From assembly GCF_003285015.1 (NCBI RefSeq), contig NZ_QMFB01000007.1, positions 1-64,000 of the forward strand: 64,000 nt of DNA, in the 5' to 3' direction. Made by a program: the position numbers and the translations under genes. Under the pieces are notes generated by a model that ran no database searches, had not been told where the DNA came from, and saw only the letters and a list, made by a program, of their open reading frames with translations. Positions 1-9,412 of the stretch are shown here, piece by piece (the first letter of the stretch is position 1; each line of letters begins with the position of its first letter). The stretch is from Paenibacillus contaminans (lineage in GTDB: Bacteria; Bacillota; Bacilli; Paenibacillales; NBRC-103111).

Positions 1-731
1 CGCCTGCGGCAGGCGCTGCGCCCGCCGCGTCTGCGCGCGCCGCTGCGCCCCAGCCGGCGCAGCGCGTGCAGCTGCCGGAGGGCGCGTATATGGCGATCGG
101 CGGCGTCAGCGCCGAGCCGTCCGAGCGCCCCGCGCCGGCGCTGCCCGCATTTCCGCGGCTGTCGCCGATCGGCCAGCTGCACGGCACGTACCTCGTTGCG
201 CAGAACGAGGACGGTCTTTATTTGATCGACCAGCACGCAGCGCATGAAAGAATCAATTTCGAGCATTATTACGAGCTTTTCGGCCGCCCCGTAGAGGTGA
301 GCCAAGAGCTGCTCGTGCCGATTACGCTCGATTTTACGCCGGCGGAAGCGGAGCTCATGAAATCGCGTTTGTCCGTATTCGAGCAGGTCGGCGTGTTTAT
401 CGAGCATTTTGGCGGGAACACTTTTATTGTAAGAGCCTACCCGCATTGGCTTCCGGCAGGCGAAGAGAAGGACGTTATCGAGGAAATGGCCGAATGGGCG
501 CTCTCCGAGAAGAAAACGATCGATTTAGCGCGGCTTCGCGAGAAATCGTCTGCGTTATGCTCCTGCAAAGCTTCGATTAAAGCCAATCAAAGCATCAGCG
601 TCTTGGAGATGGAAGCGCTGCTCGACCGGCTCGCCGCATGCAGGAATCCATATACTTGCCCGCACGGCAGACCGATCGTCGTCAGTTTTTCCTCTTACGA
701 ATTGGAAAAAATGTTTAAACGCGTCATGTAA
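1..731 (+). CDS. mutL: DNA mismatch repair protein MutL, C-terminal part (5' end outside window)
   Basis: The reading frame is already open at the window edge (first full codon at base 3), so this is the 3' part of a longer gene. The first ~40 codons are an Ala/Pro-rich linker, typical of the hinge between the MutL ATPase and C-terminal domains. The C-terminal endonuclease/dimerisation domain follows, with the metal-binding endonuclease motif DQHAAHERINFE, the SSALCSCKASIKA segment and the late CPHGRP motif, all features of MutL proteins from bacteria lacking MutH. It should nick the new strand after MutS recognises a mismatch. The GTG at 66 is inside the gene and is not its start. The identification is secure; the N-terminal ATPase half cannot be judged here. 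Confidence 0.95.
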   Translation, partial: PAAGAAPAASARAAAPQPAQRVQLPEGAYMAIGGVSAEPSERPAPALPAFPRLSPIGQLHGTYLVAQNEDGLYLIDQHAAHERINFEHYYELFGRPVEVSQELLVPITLDFTPAEAELMKSRLSVFEQVGVFIEHFGGNTFIVRAYPHWLPAGEEKDVIEEMAEWALSEKKTIDLARLREKSSALCSCKASIKANQSISVLEMEALLDRLAACRNPYTCPHGRPIVVSFSSYELEKMFKRVM

Positions 732-773
732 CATGCGGTCTGTCAGCCGCATGAAGTTGAAAGGGGGAACATC

Positions 774-1550
774 GTGCTCATCACGACATCGTATGCGCCG
801 TCCGATCAACTGAAGGCTACGGTAAAGCGATTATCCGGGATGCTCGACGGCAAGCTTGTGCTGCGGCGGCAATATTCGCTGCCCAAGCTTCGGGCGATTT
901 ACGGCGATTCCGATATATTGGTCGCGAACGAGAAAGAGCTGCGGTATTATGCCGGGGACGGCAGCGAAGTGTATTTTCACCCGAGCAACGGTTATGTCCG
1001 CATAAAGCGCATGCGCAAAGGCGAGAGCGATTTGCTGATCGATATAAGCGGGGTTTCTCCTGGCGATAAAGTGCTGGATTGTACCGCAGGACTTGCTGCC
1101 GATTCGATCGTTTTCGCATATGCGGTCGGACCGGAGGGCGAAGTAACGGCGCTGGAGAGCAGCCCTGTGCTGGCATGTTTGCTGAAGGAAGGGTTATCCG
1201 CTTATACGACGGAAATCCAAGATGCGACAATCGCGATGAGGGCCGTCAATGTGGTGGAGGCCGATCATCTTGCATTTTTGCGGAGCCAGCCCGATCGCAG
1301 CTTCGACATCGTTTATTTCGATCCGATGTTCCGCAAGCCGATTCAGGATTCGAGCTCCATGTCGCCGATCCGCGCGGTTGCGGATATGCGCGCGCTTTCG
1401 GCGGAAGCGGTCGCCGAAGCCAAGCGGGTAGCCCGCCGCTGCGTCATTCTTAAGGAGCATCGGGACAGCGGGGAGTTCGAAAGACTCGGCTTTGCAAGAA
1501 ACGAGCGTTCCCAAGCAGCAAAAACCGTTTATGGAGTGATCGAACTGTGA
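774..1550 (+). CDS. class I SAM-dependent methyltransferase, RsmJ-like
   Basis: A 258-residue protein starting at GTG with an AAGGGGG ribosome site about 8 bases upstream. Around residues 90-105 the glycine-rich SAM motif reads VLDCTAGLAADS, followed by an acidic residue at the next strand (ALESSP). Later comes IVYFDPMF, a DPMF variant of the DPPY-type catalytic loop; this pair resembles the RsmJ family that methylates a guanosine of 16S rRNA (family knowledge). The gene sits between mutL and miaA and overlaps miaA by 4 bases, so it is probably co-transcribed with this RNA-modification/repair group. An rRNA or tRNA substrate is an inference; the true target is not visible from sequence. Confidence 0.75.
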   Translation: MLITTSYAPSDQLKATVKRLSGMLDGKLVLRRQYSLPKLRAIYGDSDILVANEKELRYYAGDGSEVYFHPSNGYVRIKRMRKGESDLLIDISGVSPGDKVLDCTAGLAADSIVFAYAVGPEGEVTALESSPVLACLLKEGLSAYTTEIQDATIAMRAVNVVEADHLAFLRSQPDRSFDIVYFDPMFRKPIQDSSSMSPIRAVADMRALSAEAVAEAKRVARRCVILKEHRDSGEFERLGFARNERSQAAKTVYGVIEL

Positions 1551-2527
1551 CGTTGTCTCATGCAAAGCCCAGGCTGCTTGTGCTGGTAGGCCCGACAGCG
1601 GTCGGAAAAACCGCGCTCAGTCTGGAAATTGCAAAATCGTTCGGATGCGAAATCATTTCCGGCGATTCCATGCAAATATACCGGGGGATGGATATCGGTA
1701 CGGCGAAAGCCTCGCCGGAGGAAAGATCGGTCGTCCCTCATCATATGATCGATATTCACGATCCCGACCATTCGTTTTCGGCTGCGGAATTTCAAGAGCG
1801 GGCCCATCAGCTTATAACGGAGATCACCGAAAGAGGCGGATTGCCGTTTATTGTCGGCGGTACCGGACTGTACGTAGAATCGCTTTGCTACGGATTCCAG
1901 TTTACGGACGCAGGCTGGGACGAACCGTTTAGGAACGCCCAGCAAGCTTTTTTGGAAGAGCATGGGGAAGAAGCGCTTCACGAAAAGCTTAGGCAAACGG
2001 ATCCGGCTTCCGCCGAACGGCTGCATCCTCGCGATCATCGCAGGATCATCCGCGCGCTGGAGGTCGCCCATGTGACAGGGAAGCCTTTATCGGCGCATTT
2101 GGCGGACCAGAAGAAAGAGTCCCCCTTCGATCTATGTCTCGTCGGGTTGACAATGGATAGGGCAATCCTATATAAACGTATTGAAGAAAGAATCGACGTC
2201 ATGATCGAACAAGGGCTCGTTGAAGAAGTGAAGGGACTTCTCGCCCGGGGCTACAACCGCAGCCACATTTCGATGCAGGCGATCGGTTACAAGGAAATCA
2301 TCGACTTTGTCGAAGGAAATACCGATTATGAAAGAGCCGTCGAACTGCTGAAGCGAAACACGAGACGATATGCCAAACGCCAGCTCTCCTGGTTCCGGCA
2401 TATGCATGACATTCAATGGGTAACCGTTGAAGAAGCGTCAAACTTTTCTGATGTTTTGCAACAAATTCATGCTATAATAGCAGGAAAGTTTCATCCTCAT
2501 GCGGAATATACTACAAAGCGTAGCTAG
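1547..2527 (+). CDS. miaA: tRNA dimethylallyltransferase
   Basis: MiaA adds a dimethylallyl group to N6 of A37 in tRNAs reading UNN codons, which steadies codon pairing. The 326-residue protein is of normal length and begins with the P-loop GPTAVGKT at about residue 16. It continues with the family blocks SGDSMQIYRGMDIGTAK, VGGTGLY and RDHRRIIRALEV, and a C-terminal RYAKRQLSWFR that contacts tRNA. It starts at GTG overlapping the TGA stop of the methyltransferase (GTGA), which suggests translational coupling. An extended -10 element near its 3' end may serve hfq downstream. Confidence 0.96.
   Translation: MTLSHAKPRLLVLVGPTAVGKTALSLEIAKSFGCEIISGDSMQIYRGMDIGTAKASPEERSVVPHHMIDIHDPDHSFSAAEFQERAHQLITEITERGGLPFIVGGTGLYVESLCYGFQFTDAGWDEPFRNAQQAFLEEHGEEALHEKLRQTDPASAERLHPRDHRRIIRALEVAHVTGKPLSAHLADQKKESPFDLCLVGLTMDRAILYKRIEERIDVMIEQGLVEEVKGLLARGYNRSHISMQAIGYKEIIDFVEGNTDYERAVELLKRNTRRYAKRQLSWFRHMHDIQWVTVEEASNFSDVLQQIHAIIAGKFHPHAEYTTKRS
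2470..2478 (+). promoter_or_regulatory. possible extended -10 promoter for hfq
   Basis: TGCTATAAT (TG, one base, perfect TATAAT) lies inside the 3' end of miaA, about 340 bases before hfq. No good -35 hexamer lies 16-18 bases upstream, so this would be an extended -10 promoter. The 290-base gap 2528-2817 holds no credible gene; it contains a short perfect hairpin, CAAGGAG-ATC-CTCCTTG, at 2621-2637 without a T-run. Confidence 0.35.
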
Positions 2528-2817
2528 TACAACGATGATTTCCTGATTATGAAACAACTTCGCTTCTCGGCATGTCTTATACTATGGGTACTTGCCGTTA
2601 GGAAGCGGTATGGAATGGGACAAGGAGATCCTCCTTGCACATATGGCAAGCCGCGGAACGCACCAGCGTTCTAAATATGCGGGATCGGCTTTCTCGGCAC
2701 GAGCTGTCGTTCAGGACGGCAATCATCGGCCAAGCCGGTATCCGCAAGCTTTGACCGAATCAGCGAATGCTTGCCAAGCGAGCTGCTCGCTCCACAATTA
2801 TTTAGGGGGTTCGACGA

Positions 2818-3057
2818 ATGAACAAATCGATTAACATCCAGGACAATTTTCTGAATTCGCTGCGCAAGGAAAGCATTCCGGTAACCGTCTATTTGACTAA
2901 CGGCTTTCAAATTCGCGGCGTTATTAAAGCGTTTGACAACTTTACGATCATTATCGACAGCGAAGGCAGACAACAAATGGTATACAAGCACGCAATTTCC
3001 ACTTTTACGCCTTCCCGCTCGGTTTCTTTTCTGCAAGATAACAATCACGACGCTTAA
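2818..3057 (+). CDS. hfq: RNA chaperone Hfq
   Basis: Hfq forms a hexameric ring that binds AU-rich RNA and small RNAs. The 79-residue protein has both Sm motifs: [17 protein letters not shown] (Sm1) and the YKHAISTF block (Sm2), with the N-terminal INIQDNFLN helix expected of the family. Start ATG at 2818 follows the AGGGGG ribosome site. Its place after miaA is the conserved order in Bacillales and Gram-negatives. A strong intrinsic terminator follows at 3102-3130, so hfq ends its transcription unit. Confidence 0.96.
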   Translation: MNKSINIQDNFLNSLRKESIPVTVYLTNGFQIRGVIKAFDNFTIIIDSEGRQQMVYKHAISTFTPSRSVSFLQDNNHDA

Positions 3058-3101
3058 TTACGTAACTTTTTCGGCATTGCGAACGTCTAATAGTATCGTA
3101 C

Positions 3102-3130
3102 GGAACAACCCGACCGGGTTGTTCTTTTGT
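3102..3130 (+). terminator. intrinsic terminator after hfq
   Basis: AACAACCCG and CGGGTTGTT form a GC-centred hairpin with almost no loop, followed by CTTTTGTT. It lies 45 bases after the hfq stop. Confidence 0.85.
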
Positions 3131-3258
3131 TAAGCGGGCATTGCTGCATAAGCTTTGCATCGCTTTGCGAGATATATCGGGGTTCCCTGCAAAGGATTAA
3201 GTCTACTCATGAAAAAGCTTTGCTGCACTTTTGCGGGGATTCGTAAGGAGGGGCTAGC

Positions 3259-5760
3259 ATGAGCAACACGGAGAAGAAACCTGCTGTAAAGAAAAAGAAA
3301 AAGAAAAAATTCAACGGTAAAAAATTGCTGGTATGGATGCTGGCGGCTTCGGCATTTGCCGTCGTGCTCGCATTCGCAGGATACTTGTTCATCATCGCAA
3401 ACGGACAGAATGAGCTGGCGGAAGGAGCGGACAAGTTCAATATGGACGAAGCCGCACATGTCTACGACGTCAATGGAGACGAAGTAACGACGCTAGCTCG
3501 GGTCAATCGCGAAATCGTCGAATTCAGCGAAATTCCCGAGAAGCTGAGAAATGCCTTCATTGCGACGGAAGACAGACGTTTTAACGAGCATTCGGGCGTC
3601 GATCTTTATTCGCTGGGACGGGCGGTCGTCAAGGACGTTATCGCAAGAAGCGCGGTCGAAGGCGGAAGCACGATTACGCAGCAGCTTGCGAAAAATCTGT
3701 TTCTGAACGCGGACAAAACGTTTTTCCGGAAAGCGACCGAAGTTTCGATCGCAATCGCGCTGGAACGTAATTTTACAAAGGACGAAATATTGAAAATGTA
3801 CCTGAACCGGATTTATTTCGGAAGCGGGGCGTACGGTGTCAAAGCGGCTGCGAAAGTGTATTTCGGCGTATCGGATCTAAGCGCTCTGAAAACATGGCAA
3901 ATCGCGACGCTTGCAGCGATTCCGAAAGCGCCTAGCCATTACTCGCCGATCGATAATCCGGAAAAGTCGAAAGAACGGCGAGCCGTCGTTTTGAGGCTGA
4001 TGACGGATCAAGGGTACATTACGGAGGAAGAGCGTAAAGAGGCTGTCGACGTCGATTATGAGCGGCCCGTTCAGAACGACCAGAAGCAATATTTGACCTT
4101 CCTCGACTACGTCGTGAAGGAAGCGACGGAAAAATTCGAAATCGAGGAAGATAAGCTGCTGCGCGAGGGCTATAAAATTTACACGACGATGGATTCGAAC
4201 GCGCAGCGCATTTTGGAGGAAACGTACAACAATCCGAAAATGTTCCAAGGGGACGGCCCGTCGCAAAAAATACAGAGCGGCATGGCGATCGTCAACAACA
4301 AGGACGGCGGTATCGTAGCGATGATCGGCGGCCGCGATTACGTGCGGAAAGGACTTAACCGGGCGACGGTAGCCCGCCAGCCCGGATCGTCGTTCAAGCC
4401 GCTTGTCGTATATGCGCCTGCGATCGAATCGGGCAAATATACGCCTTACTCGATGCTGAAGGACGAGAAGCAGGATTTTAACGGCTATTCGCCTAACAAC
4501 TACGATAATGTTTACCGCGGCCAAGTAACGATGACCGAAGCCGTCAAAAGATCGATCAATTTACCGGCCGTATGGCTGCTTAAAGAGATTGGGCTCAGCA
4601 AGGGCATTCAGTTTGCCAAAAATATGGGCATCCCTTTTGATGAGAAGGACAGCAATTTGGCGATCGCACTAGGCGGCATGACGAGAGGCGTATCGCCGCT
4701 GCAAATGGCGTCGGCTTACAGTGCGTTTGCCAATAACGGAGCGCAGTACGCGACCCATTCCATCGTCAAAATCGTCAAGCCGAACGGAGAAACGTTGAAT
4801 TATAAGCAGGATAAGCCGAAACAGGTGATGAGCGCCAAAACGGCATATTATATGACCGAAATGATGAAGACGGTCGTTGAAACCGGCGGAACGGGCGTAA
4901 AAGCCAAATTCAACCGTCCGCTCGCAGGCAAAACGGGTTCGACGCAACTCGACTTGAAAGGCTTCGAAAAGTATGACCGCGACGTCTGGTTCGTCGGGTA
5001 TACGCCGGAATGGTCGGCAGCCGTCTGGGAAGGCTTCGACAAGACCGATACGAAGCATTACGTAACGGTCGGCAGCGGCAGCACGGCTGCGATCTTTAAA
5101 GAAGTCATGTCCAAGGCGATGGCCAAAATGCCGGTTACCAATTTCAGCAAGCCGGAAGGCGTAGCGCCTCCGGAAGAACCGAAAGCGCCGGATGCAATAA
5201 CAGGGTTTAAGGTCGAATATATTCGCGAGAAAAAAGCCGTTCGCTTAACTTGGAATCCGGCTGCGGACAATATGCAGTATCGCATTTACCGGAAGTCTTC
5301 GAAGGAAGCGGACTATTCGATGCATTACGAAGTGAAGCTGCCTGAATTGGACGACATCGCGATGCCGGGCGAAACGTATTCGTATTATGTTACCGCCTAT
5401 AATCCTGATACGAAGACGGAAAGCCCGCCTACGGATAAACTGGAAATCACGGTTCCGAAGGATGGCGGAGCAGAGAGTCCTACGCCTAGCCCGAGCATGA
5501 GCCCCGGCGGGTCCGGCAGTCCGGTCCCTTCAGGCAGCCCCGGTGCAACGCCGAAGCCGTCCGACGGCAAGACGCCGAAGCCAAGTCCAGGCACTAGCGG
5601 ATCGCCGGGAGGCTCTCCGAGCCCGGGCGGAGGAAGCTCCCCGCCGACTTCTGTTGAAGCGGGCAAAGGAAGCGCGGTGCCGCGTGTGGGTACGCCTGTA
5701 AACGGCAAGGAGCAAGGTGTGAACGGTGCGGTGGCAGAGGACGACGGCCCCGGTCATTAA
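3259..5760 (+). CDS. class A penicillin-binding protein 1A (bifunctional transglycosylase/transpeptidase)
   Basis: An 833-residue peptidoglycan synthase. A cytoplasmic Lys-rich tail (seven Lys in a row, residues 12-18) precedes one membrane segment at about 24-47. The GT51 transglycosylase domain shows EDRRFNEHSGVD and GGSTITQQLAKN. The transpeptidase domain shows SSFK (nucleophile Ser near 377), SIN and KTGST, so both activities look intact. After about residue 650 there is a fibronectin type III-like domain, then ~100 residues rich in Pro, Ser and Gly that probably span the outer wall. Start ATG follows GGAGGGG. It stands alone between hfq and a two-component system, with its own terminator at 5849-5893. 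Similar in layout to B. subtilis PonA/PbpF; I cannot choose between them. Confidence 0.93.
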   Translation: MSNTEKKPAVKKKKKKKFNGKKLLVWMLAASAFAVVLAFAGYLFIIANGQNELAEGADKFNMDEAAHVYDVNGDEVTTLARVNREIVEFSEIPEKLRNAFIATEDRRFNEHSGVDLYSLGRAVVKDVIARSAVEGGSTITQQLAKNLFLNADKTFFRKATEVSIAIALERNFTKDEILKMYLNRIYFGSGAYGVKAAAKVYFGVSDLSALKTWQIATLAAIPKAPSHYSPIDNPEKSKERRAVVLRLMTDQGYITEEERKEAVDVDYERPVQNDQKQYLTFLDYVVKEATEKFEIEEDKLLREGYKIYTTMDSNAQRILEETYNNPKMFQGDGPSQKIQSGMAIVNNKDGGIVAMIGGRDYVRKGLNRATVARQPGSSFKPLVVYAPAIESGKYTPYSMLKDEKQDFNGYSPNNYDNVYRGQVTMTEAVKRSINLPAVWLLKEIGLSKGIQFAKNMGIPFDEKDSNLAIALGGMTRGVSPLQMASAYSAFANNGAQYATHSIVKIVKPNGETLNYKQDKPKQVMSAKTAYYMTEMMKTVVETGGTGVKAKFNRPLAGKTGSTQLDLKGFEKYDRDVWFVGYTPEWSAAVWEGFDKTDTKHYVTVGSGSTAAIFKEVMSKAMAKMPVTNFSKPEGVAPPEEPKAPDAITGFKVEYIREKKAVRLTWNPAADNMQYRIYRKSSKEADYSMHYEVKLPELDDIAMPGETYSYYVTAYNPDTKTESPPTDKLEITVPKDGGAESPTPSPSMSPGGSGSPVPSGSPGATPKPSDGKTPKPSPGTSGSPGGSPSPGGGSSPPTSVEAGKGSAVPRVGTPVNGKEQGVNGAVAEDDGPGH

Positions 5761-5848
5761 GGGAACAAGCGGATAGAATTGTCCTTGTAACGTGTGGGCT
5801 CGCCTATAAGAGAGAAGCCGAATAAACCTGTCGGCCCGAGTAGTAAAG

Positions 5849-5893
5849 AAGCTTACAAATCCACTGTCAAAGCGGATTTGAAAGCTTTTTTTG
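5849..5893 (+). terminator. intrinsic terminator after the PBP gene
   Basis: A 14-base stem (5849-5862 with 5873-5886, one mismatch) is followed by a run of seven T. It lies ~90 bases after the PBP stop and separates it from the sensor kinase gene. Confidence 0.88.
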
Positions 5894-6019
5894 CTTGAAT
5901 AGCATTTATTGTTACCTATGACCCGCTTGGACAGGAACGGTTCTCCTCAAGCGTTAGTAGGAATATCGAGGTTAATGTCGAATGAATTAGCGATCATGGA
6001 ATTTTTGGGGAGGACATTC

Positions 6020-7759
6020 GTGAATTGGCTTGTTAAACTATCGCTTCGCGGTTTGCAGTTTCGTATGCTTTTATATTTGCTTGTGATCGGCTCGATCCCG
6101 CTGCTGATTTCCGCTATCGTTTTTTATAAACAGTCGAACGCTTACGCGGCCGGCGAATGGAGCAGCTCGACCAAACGGACGCATGAGCTCCTTGTCAGGG
6201 AGCTGGAGCACGAGCTGTCGTATATGGAGATCGTCGCCAAAAACATAAACGCCGACAGTTACGTACAGCAAGCGCTGAGCAGGCGGACGGTGCAGCCCGA
6301 CAATGAACTTGTTCAGCTTTTTCGCAATCTGCGAGAAACGCAAATGGGAATGTCGCGTTATTTGGACGATATATGCATGTTCTCTGCTAATCCCGGTGTA
6401 GGTTCAAGCTGTCGAAGCACATTATCGTTGCCGGATGACGCTAAACAAATACCGCGGAGCCGCACAGAGAAGTTTTACCGCATCGTACCGCTGGCAAACG
6501 GCAAGGGGGAGCCTCTTCAGCAAGGCGCCGCACTAATCGCTCCTTTATACGATACGGAATCGTCGGCCATTGAAGGACAAATTGTCGTCACGTCGAATTT
6601 GGACACGCTGCTGTCGGAAATGCAAAGCGCTAACAAAACGATCTTACAGCTAACGTTAACGGATGAAAGCGGAAATTCGATCGCTTACGATCGCCGTTCG
6701 AATTTGCTGGATCCAACCGTCATTCAAGGGCTTGCCCCGGGTCAAATGATTGAACGGAACGGGACGATGATCAGCAAGCTGGAGGTTAAGGCCGGCGGCG
6801 GACAATGGCTGTCGGTAATCGGTACGAGATTCGATTCGCTGGCCTATCCTTCGGAATCGACGCTGCGGCAAATGATTATCGTTTTTGCCGCTGTGCTTCT
6901 GCTGCTGTCTCTCATCGGTTCAATCGTCGTTTCCGGACTCGTAACGAAGCCGCTCAAGCACTTGCGTACGCTGATGAAGCGGGCGGAGGCGGGTGACTGG
7001 AACGCTTATTGGACGCCAAGCGGAACGAAAGAGATCGCAGATGTCGGCGAAAGCTACAATCAGATGTTGTCCAGGCTCGACGAGCTGTTCCGCCAAATGA
7101 AGCGGGAGGAAGCGCTGAAGAAGGATGCGGAGATCGAAGCGCTGCGGTATCAGTTGAATCCGCATTTTTTGTACAATACGTTAAACACGATCAAGTGGGT
7201 CGCCAAAATCCACAAGACGCCGCAAATATCCGAAGCGGTAAGCGCTTTAGTCCGTCTGCTGCAGGCGAGCCTGGGGAAGAAAGGCGATTTTCTGACTTTG
7301 CGGGAAGAAGCCTCGTTGATACGCGATTATATGGACATCCAAGTTTTCCGATACGGCGAACGCGTGAAGCTGGAAGTGATTGTAGAGCCGGAGGCTTCGG
7401 GTTGTTTGGTTCCGCGCATGATTTTGCAGCCGCTGGTAGAAAACGCCGTTATTCACGGGATCGAGCCAAGCGGCCGCGAAGGCATCGTATCCGTAAAGGC
7501 TTGGCTGGAGCGCGATTTGCTGCTGTGCGAGGTAACGGACAACGGTGTGGGGATGCCGGATACGGAGCAGTCCGATGCCAAACGGACCCCGATGATCGCT
7601 TCCGAGCTGAAGGAGAAATTGAGCGGTATCGGCATCGGACATATACGTCAAAAAATTAAACTGTATTACGGCGACGACTACAAAATGCTCGTGTTCAGCA
7701 AGCCGAACGAAGGCACGACGATACGATTATCGCTTCCGATTCACCGGGAGGAGGATTAA
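6020..7759 (+). CDS. YesM-type sensor histidine kinase
   Basis: A 579-residue membrane kinase. One membrane segment near residues 16-38, an extracellular sensor of ~240 residues, a second segment near 285-310 (QMIIVFAAVLLLLSLIGSIVVS), a HAMP linker, then a His_kinase domain with the phospho-acceptor motif LNPHFLYNTLNTIKW, N-box LVENAVIHGI, and glycine boxes DNGVGM and GIGIGHIRQKI. These are the YesM/LytS-like family signatures. I chose GTG 6020 because GGGGAGG sits 6 bases upstream; an in-frame ATG at 5909 has no such site. The response regulator starts 3 bases after its stop. The next genes encode an ABC efflux module, so it may sense an envelope-active compound; this is inference. Confidence 0.92.
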   Translation: MNWLVKLSLRGLQFRMLLYLLVIGSIPLLISAIVFYKQSNAYAAGEWSSSTKRTHELLVRELEHELSYMEIVAKNINADSYVQQALSRRTVQPDNELVQLFRNLRETQMGMSRYLDDICMFSANPGVGSSCRSTLSLPDDAKQIPRSRTEKFYRIVPLANGKGEPLQQGAALIAPLYDTESSAIEGQIVVTSNLDTLLSEMQSANKTILQLTLTDESGNSIAYDRRSNLLDPTVIQGLAPGQMIERNGTMISKLEVKAGGGQWLSVIGTRFDSLAYPSESTLRQMIIVFAAVLLLLSLIGSIVVSGLVTKPLKHLRTLMKRAEAGDWNAYWTPSGTKEIADVGESYNQMLSRLDELFRQMKREEALKKDAEIEALRYQLNPHFLYNTLNTIKWVAKIHKTPQISEAVSALVRLLQASLGKKGDFLTLREEASLIRDYMDIQVFRYGERVKLEVIVEPEASGCLVPRMILQPLVENAVIHGIEPSGREGIVSVKAWLERDLLLCEVTDNGVGMPDTEQSDAKRTPMIASELKEKLSGIGIGHIRQKIKLYYGDDYKMLVFSKPNEGTTIRLSLPIHREED

Positions 7760-7762
7760 GGG

Positions 7763-9319
7763 TTGAATATATTGATCGTAGACGATGAACCGGTCATTCG
7801 GATCGGTCTCCGTACGCTTATCGATTGGGAAAGTCACGGCATGACTTTAGCTGCCGAAGCGAACGACGGAATGGAGGCGCTTTGCCTCCTTGAAGCGCGC
7901 GATTTCGACATCTTGGTAACCGACATTCGCATGCCGCGGATGGACGGACTGGAGCTCATTCGCCGGGCCCGCTCCATCCGGGACGATTTGGGCGTGCTCG
8001 TATTAAGCTGCCTGGACGACTACGTTTTCGTACGGGAAGCGATGAAGCTTGGCGCTAGCGATTATATGTTGAAGCCTACCATGGAGCCGGAAGAGCTCGT
8101 GGCCGCTCTGCTAACGATTCAAAGCCAAATTTCCGAGAAAAGACTAGCCAAGAGCCGAATGGCGGATTGGCATGCTCAATACGAACAGACCCGCCAGGTT
8201 CAAGCAAACGATTGGCTGGCGCATTTCATTCGCGGCGGTTCGAAAGAAAACCGTTTGGAGCAAGAGCTGTGGAGCAAGCCCAAGCACGTATATTCGATTT
8301 GTGTCGCAGTCTCCTCGGGTTCGGAAGTTGCACCGGCGGAGCTGGGCTTGGAAGCCTGCATCGCCTTTGCGCGATTTCGGGAGCATGCCTGTATCTATAT
8401 CGTCGAAGCTCAATCGACTCCTTCCAAGCAGGAGCAGTACCGACTCCGCTCTCAAAGTCTGCAAACGCTGAAGGATCATTTGGAGAAGCTGGCGTCCGCC
8501 GGCGGAATGCAATGGTTTGTCGGCATGGGGCCGGTTATCGCGAATGCGGACGAGCTCTCGCAGGCGCTGGGCATGCACGCACGCCAGCTGCATTACCGTT
8601 TCTACAAGACGGGGAAAGCCGTCATGTGGGACGATGTCGCGGAAACGCCGAATCACACTGCCGACCTGCCGTACGAGCTGCGCAACGATTTGCTTAAGGC
8701 GATCGCCAACGATAACGGGGAAGCGCTCTTTCATCATATCGAACGGGTTGGAGAATGGTTTGCCATGCATCGGCCGTCCTTGGAACGGCTGCACGGGTTT
8801 ATTTTCGAGCTTCTCGGCCTTTCCGCAGGTTATGCCCGCGAGAACGGATACGGCGGTTTGGAACGGTTCGAACGTACGTATGTATCGCTCGAACGCATCC
8901 GCTCTTTTTTTCAAATCGACGACTTATGCCGCTGGCTGACAGAGGCGATGCGAGAGCTTTGGAGCTGCCGTTTTGCGTCCATTACGCCATCCGACACGAA
9001 TCATCCCTTCGTACGCAAAGCCGTCCAATTTATGAGGGATAATTACAGCCGCAATATCGGGACGCTCGACATTGCCGAGTTTGTCAAGCTGAGCCGCAGT
9101 TATTTAAGCGACTTATACGGCAAGGAGACGGGCGAATCGTTAATCGAAACGCTCACGCGCATCCGCATTGAGGAAGCGAAAAAAAGATTGGCGGCCGGCG
9201 AACGCAAAGTATACGAAATCGCCGAGGAGGTCGGCTTCTCCGATCCGAAATCGTTCGCCAAAACATTCAAGCGGCTTGTCGGCTGCAGTCCGAAGGAATA
9301 CGATTTGCAGAACAAATAG
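7763..9319 (+). CDS. YesN-type response regulator with AraC DNA-binding domain
   Basis: A 518-residue regulator paired with the kinase before it (3-base spacing, TTG start after GGAGGA). The receiver domain (1-120) has IVDDEPVIR, the phospho-acceptor Asp54 in LVTDIRMPRMDG, and the conserved LKP near 105. A ~270-residue linker follows, then two AraC helix-turn-helix motifs at about 415-515, ending KSFAKTFKRLVGCSPKEY. This YesN architecture normally activates transporter genes close by; the ABC module starting 93 bases downstream is the natural candidate target. Confidence 0.93.
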   Translation: MNILIVDDEPVIRIGLRTLIDWESHGMTLAAEANDGMEALCLLEARDFDILVTDIRMPRMDGLELIRRARSIRDDLGVLVLSCLDDYVFVREAMKLGASDYMLKPTMEPEELVAALLTIQSQISEKRLAKSRMADWHAQYEQTRQVQANDWLAHFIRGGSKENRLEQELWSKPKHVYSICVAVSSGSEVAPAELGLEACIAFARFREHACIYIVEAQSTPSKQEQYRLRSQSLQTLKDHLEKLASAGGMQWFVGMGPVIANADELSQALGMHARQLHYRFYKTGKAVMWDDVAETPNHTADLPYELRNDLLKAIANDNGEALFHHIERVGEWFAMHRPSLERLHGFIFELLGLSAGYARENGYGGLERFERTYVSLERIRSFFQIDDLCRWLTEAMRELWSCRFASITPSDTNHPFVRKAVQFMRDNYSRNIGTLDIAEFVKLSRSYLSDLYGKETGESLIETLTRIRIEEAKKRLAAGERKVYEIAEEVGFSDPKSFAKTFKRLVGCSPKEYDLQNK

Positions 9320-9412
9320 ACACCATTTCCCAACAAATGCAGACTACAACAATGGGCGATAAAGGTTTACAGTAATACAAAACGAGCAGATTGGATTGGA
9401 CGGTGAACGGAA

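Noticed and set aside
2592..2834. 80-codon open frame overlapping the start of hfq
   Set aside because: No ribosome site, no recognisable protein pattern, and it overlaps the well-supported hfq start.
5908..6019. N-terminal extension of the sensor kinase from ATG 5909
   Set aside because: No ribosome site at 5909, while GGGGAGG precedes GTG 6020 and the membrane segment follows directly.
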